Positions 62,360 to 64,000 of a stretch of DNA of 64,000 bases are shown piece by piece (the stretch's first letter is position 1; each line of letters starts with the position of its first letter). A program made the translations under genes and the position numbers. This DNA is from Sphingomonas aliaeris (GTDB lineage Bacteria; Pseudomonadota; Alphaproteobacteria; Sphingomonadales; Sphingomonadaceae): positions 2,916,501 to 2,980,500 of the forward strand of contig NZ_CP061035.1 of the NCBI RefSeq assembly GCF_016743815.1, given 5' to 3'. Under the pieces are notes generated by a model that was given only the letters and a program-made list of their open reading frames with translations, had not been told where the DNA came from and did not search any database.

Positions 62360-62836
62360 ATGGACGATCGCGAACTGAGCCTTGCCGTGGTCGGCATCAA
62401 CTACGAGAATGCGGACGGTGGCAACCGGCGGTTCGAGGTCGAGCTATGCGCTCCCGGCGATCCGATCCACCTGCACCGCGAGCCGAAGAACAAGCATGAC
62501 GACAACGCGGTGGCGGTCTTCACCGAGCGCGGCGTCCAGATTGGCTACCTGACCGCGGAGCGCGCGCCTTGGATCGGATCGAAGCTGGCGGCCGGCGAAG
62601 AGTTCGTCGCGGTGTTTCAGGGGCTAACCGCCGCCGCCTATGTCCGCATCAGGTTCGGCGGCGGTGCCCCTACCCTACCCGTCCAGCGCGAGCAGCCGCC
62701 GGCCTGGACGGACGGGTTCTACCCCCGACCCGGAAGGGTCGGAGTGGGGGGCATGATTTTAGAACCGTGGCATCGAGGGCGCCACCGCGCCGAAGATCGA
62801 GATCGAATACAGAATCATCCCGTCCTCGGTAGTTAG
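62360..62836 (+). CDS. HIRAN-domain protein
   Basis: 158 residues as read. Residues 5-90 are a HIRAN domain (LAVVGINYENADGGNRRFEV, then KNKHDDNAVAVFTERGVQIG and YLTAERA), a fold that binds 3' DNA ends or branched DNA in repair factors and is common as a lone domain in phages. The final 35 residues look unnatural and are antisense to the next gene. Dropping one C from the C5 run at 62722-62726 gives the more usual short end DPEGSEWGA with a stop at 62756. It follows the membrane gene by nine bases and may belong to the same unit. Confidence 0.8.
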   Translation: MDDRELSLAVVGINYENADGGNRRFEVELCAPGDPIHLHREPKNKHDDNAVAVFTERGVQIGYLTAERAPWIGSKLAAGEEFVAVFQGLTAAAYVRIRFGGGAPTLPVQREQPPAWTDGFYPRPGRVGVGGMILEPWHRGRHRAEDRDRIQNHPVLGS

Positions 62837-63001
62837 CTCGACAGAGATATCCGTATCGAAGACGTCTATGTCGCGCTCTTTAAGCATCTCGCCCGCAAAC
62901 TGCTTTAGCGTCTCGCCAGCTTGCTTGTGATTCGGCATCTCAAATACAGCGCCGGATGTCGGCACTCCGTTCTCGACGGTGATGAACTGATAGTTTGGCA
63001 T
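62759..63001 (-). CDS. DUF6894-like small protein
   Basis: 80 residues. MPNYQFITVENGVPTSGAVFE, then QAGETLKQFAGEMLKERD, follows the DUF6894 layout (MPxYxF, an acidic/glycine turn, and a helix with A-x-x-L-x-x-E-M-L). Unknown function, frequent in alphaproteobacteria. It is convergent with the HIRAN gene. Confidence 0.6.
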   Translation of the reverse strand: MPNYQFITVENGVPTSGAVFEMPNHKQAGETLKQFAGEMLKERDIDVFDTDISVELTTEDGMILYSISIFGAVAPSMPRF

Positions 63002-63065
63002 CCCCGGAAAATACTGCGATTATCGGACCCTACCATAACCTATTATAACTGCCGGAAAAACCGCT

Positions 63066-64000
63066 TCAATTTCGCTTGCCGTCGAGCAGGCTTACCGCAG
63101 GCGGTGCATCGTTCAGGATCAAGTTGGCCCAGACCTGCGCCAGCTCGCGACGACGCTCCATATGAGCCGCCCGGTTGTAGGCACCCTCGACCTTATCTTC
63201 GGCAACGTGCGCCAGCATCAGGTTGATGACTTCCCGGTCGTCGGGACGGCCTTCGCGGCGACGCCATTCGTTCATCACCGACGAGAACGACGATCGCCAG
63301 CCATGCGCGCAATGCCGGTGCTTATAGATGGCACCGTTCGCGCGGATGATCAGCGCACGGACGGCGTTCTCGGACATCGGCCGGTGGGCGTGGCGATCGT
63401 TCGGAAAGAGGAACGGCAGGTGCCCCGTCAGGGGGCGCACGGCTTCGATTGCCTCGACCGCCTGCCGGGAAAGCGGCACGATATGTTCGAACTCGATATC
63501 GTCCTTCAGACGGAGGGCCAGCTTCATCGTGCCCGGCGGAACGCGCCAGATCGGGTTCTCGCTTTCCAGCCCCTCCAGTTCGGTCCATCGGCAATGCCGC
63601 TGCACGGCCGATCGGACGGCGGTCAGCGCGATCAGCCGGTTCGCCAGCTTCGTGATGGGGCTGGCGTTCTCAGCTTCGACGTCTGCGATCAACTGGCGGC
63701 ATTCGACCAGGTTGGTCAGCGCCGGCTGCTTCGTCGCCTTCGGCTTCGGCTTCAGGAGCGACTTGACCACCGCGGCCGGATCGCCGGACCGCATCCCGCC
63801 CGCCGCCGCATAGGCGAACACGTCGGACGCGCGCTGGCGGATACGGTGTGCAGTCTCGATCGCCCCGCGCCGCTCGACCTTCCGCAACGCCTCCAGAAGC
63901 AACGCCTCCGTGATATCCTTGATCGGCATCGCGCCGATCGACGGGAAGAGATCGTTCTCGAGGCTGACGATCACGTTGCCAGCGTGCACAGCACTCCATC
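63066..64000 (-). CDS. P4-type tyrosine integrase, 5' end outside window
   Basis: About 311 codons of a site-specific recombinase that inserts and excises the prophage. The core-binding part is visible (VSLENDLFPSIGAMPIKDIT, EALRKVERRGAIETAHRIRQ), then the catalytic domain: Arg in ALTAVRSAVQ, H-x-x-R in CAHGWRSSFSS, the late His in LAHVAEDKVEG and the nucleophile Tyr in AYNRAAHMERRREL. The N-terminal DUF4102 arm-binding domain lies right of 64000. Integrases of this family usually use tRNA genes; the attachment site should be just beyond the window. Confidence 0.9.
   Translation of the reverse strand, partial: WSAVHAGNVIVSLENDLFPSIGAMPIKDITEALLLEALRKVERRGAIETAHRIRQRASDVFAYAAAGGMRSGDPAAVVKSLLKPKPKATKQPALTNLVECRQLIADVEAENASPITKLANRLIALTAVRSAVQRHCRWTELEGLESENPIWRVPPGTMKLALRLKDDIEFEHIVPLSRQAVEAIEAVRPLTGHLPFLFPNDRHAHRPMSENAVRALIIRANGAIYKHRHCAHGWRSSFSSVMNEWRRREGRPDDREVINLMLAHVAEDKVEGAYNRAAHMERRRELAQVWANLILNDAPPAVSLLDGKRN

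Larger units (their letters stand above)
20284..64000. mobile_element. Temperate siphovirus prophage (HK97-type head, GT-type tail), right end outside window
   Basis: All modules of a lambdoid-like prophage are present: leftward early operon, repressor/Cro switch, replication, head, tail, lysis, cargo and a P4-type integrase at the right edge. The left end lies between the photolyase stop (20283) and the AlpA-like gene (20415). The right attachment site is beyond 64000, so the element is longer than 43.7 kb. Most structural genes are complete apart from single-base frame breaks that look like sequence errors, so the prophage could be active. Confidence 0.93.

Noticed and set aside
1..64000. 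CRISPR array or insertion sequence
   Set aside because: I saw no regularly spaced short repeats with unique spacers and no transposase. The only large tandem repeats are the coding modules in the tail gene.

Overview
The window reads as about 20.3 kb of chromosome from a high-GC alphaproteobacterium, most likely a sphingomonad (Sphingomonas or a close relative), followed by at least 43.7 kb of a temperate siphovirus prophage that runs off the right edge. The assignment is inference. It rests on the FeS-type photolyase, the flagellin type, the C-terminal PEP-CTERM signal with a WGMMIAGFG core, and the style of the prophage proteins. Genes call each other by tight ATGA/GTGA/TTGA overlaps throughout the prophage.

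Host part (1-20283). A molybdenum hydroxylase operon of the PaoABC type enters from the left edge (FAD subunit cut by the edge, 2Fe-2S subunit complete) and is divergent from an FdhF/YdeP-type molybdopterin oxidoreductase. Next come a secreted 626-residue protein, a small membrane protein and a FliL-like protein, then a flagellar region: two flagellin paralogues, a 3' remnant of flgH fused head to head with an flhA that has lost its first codons, a frame-broken fliK and an intact flgD. Then come tRNA-Gly(TCC), a glycoside hydrolase-like gene, an unusual glycosyltransferase/UDP-galactopyranose mutase fusion, a DUF4142 protein and a PhrB-like photolyase.

Prophage (about 20284 to beyond 64000). 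From left to right: an AlpA-like regulator and a leftward operon of eighteen small early genes; an S24-type repressor and a small Cro-like gene flanked on both sides by related dyad operators; a rightward replication module (CHC2/Toprim primase, DnaB helicase, DUF1376 protein); a set of tiny genes with an HNH endonuclease; an HK97-type head module (TerS, TerL, portal, S78 protease, capsid); an Ig-like/SGNH hydrolase protein placed directly behind the capsid; connector and tail genes with a G/GT chaperone pair that carries a -1 slippery site; an antisense secreted moron; the tape measure; a tail protein with four tandem 124-residue modules; a lysis cassette (M15 peptidase, holin candidate, Rz/Rz1-like spanins); and a cargo zone with a winged-helix protein, a Crp-family regulator, a PEP-CTERM protein, an uncharacterised soluble plus four-TM membrane gene pair, a HIRAN protein and a P4-type integrase cut by the right edge.

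A cross-cutting observation: at least eight genes, host and phage alike, have frames broken by one base, mostly a missing C or G in a C/G run. This looks more like homopolymer undercalling in the assembly than gene decay. The flhA lesion (17-bp tandem duplication) and the flgH/flhA junction are different in kind and could be genuine. Where I give a repaired frame it is inference. I list such genes under one span and say where the break is.
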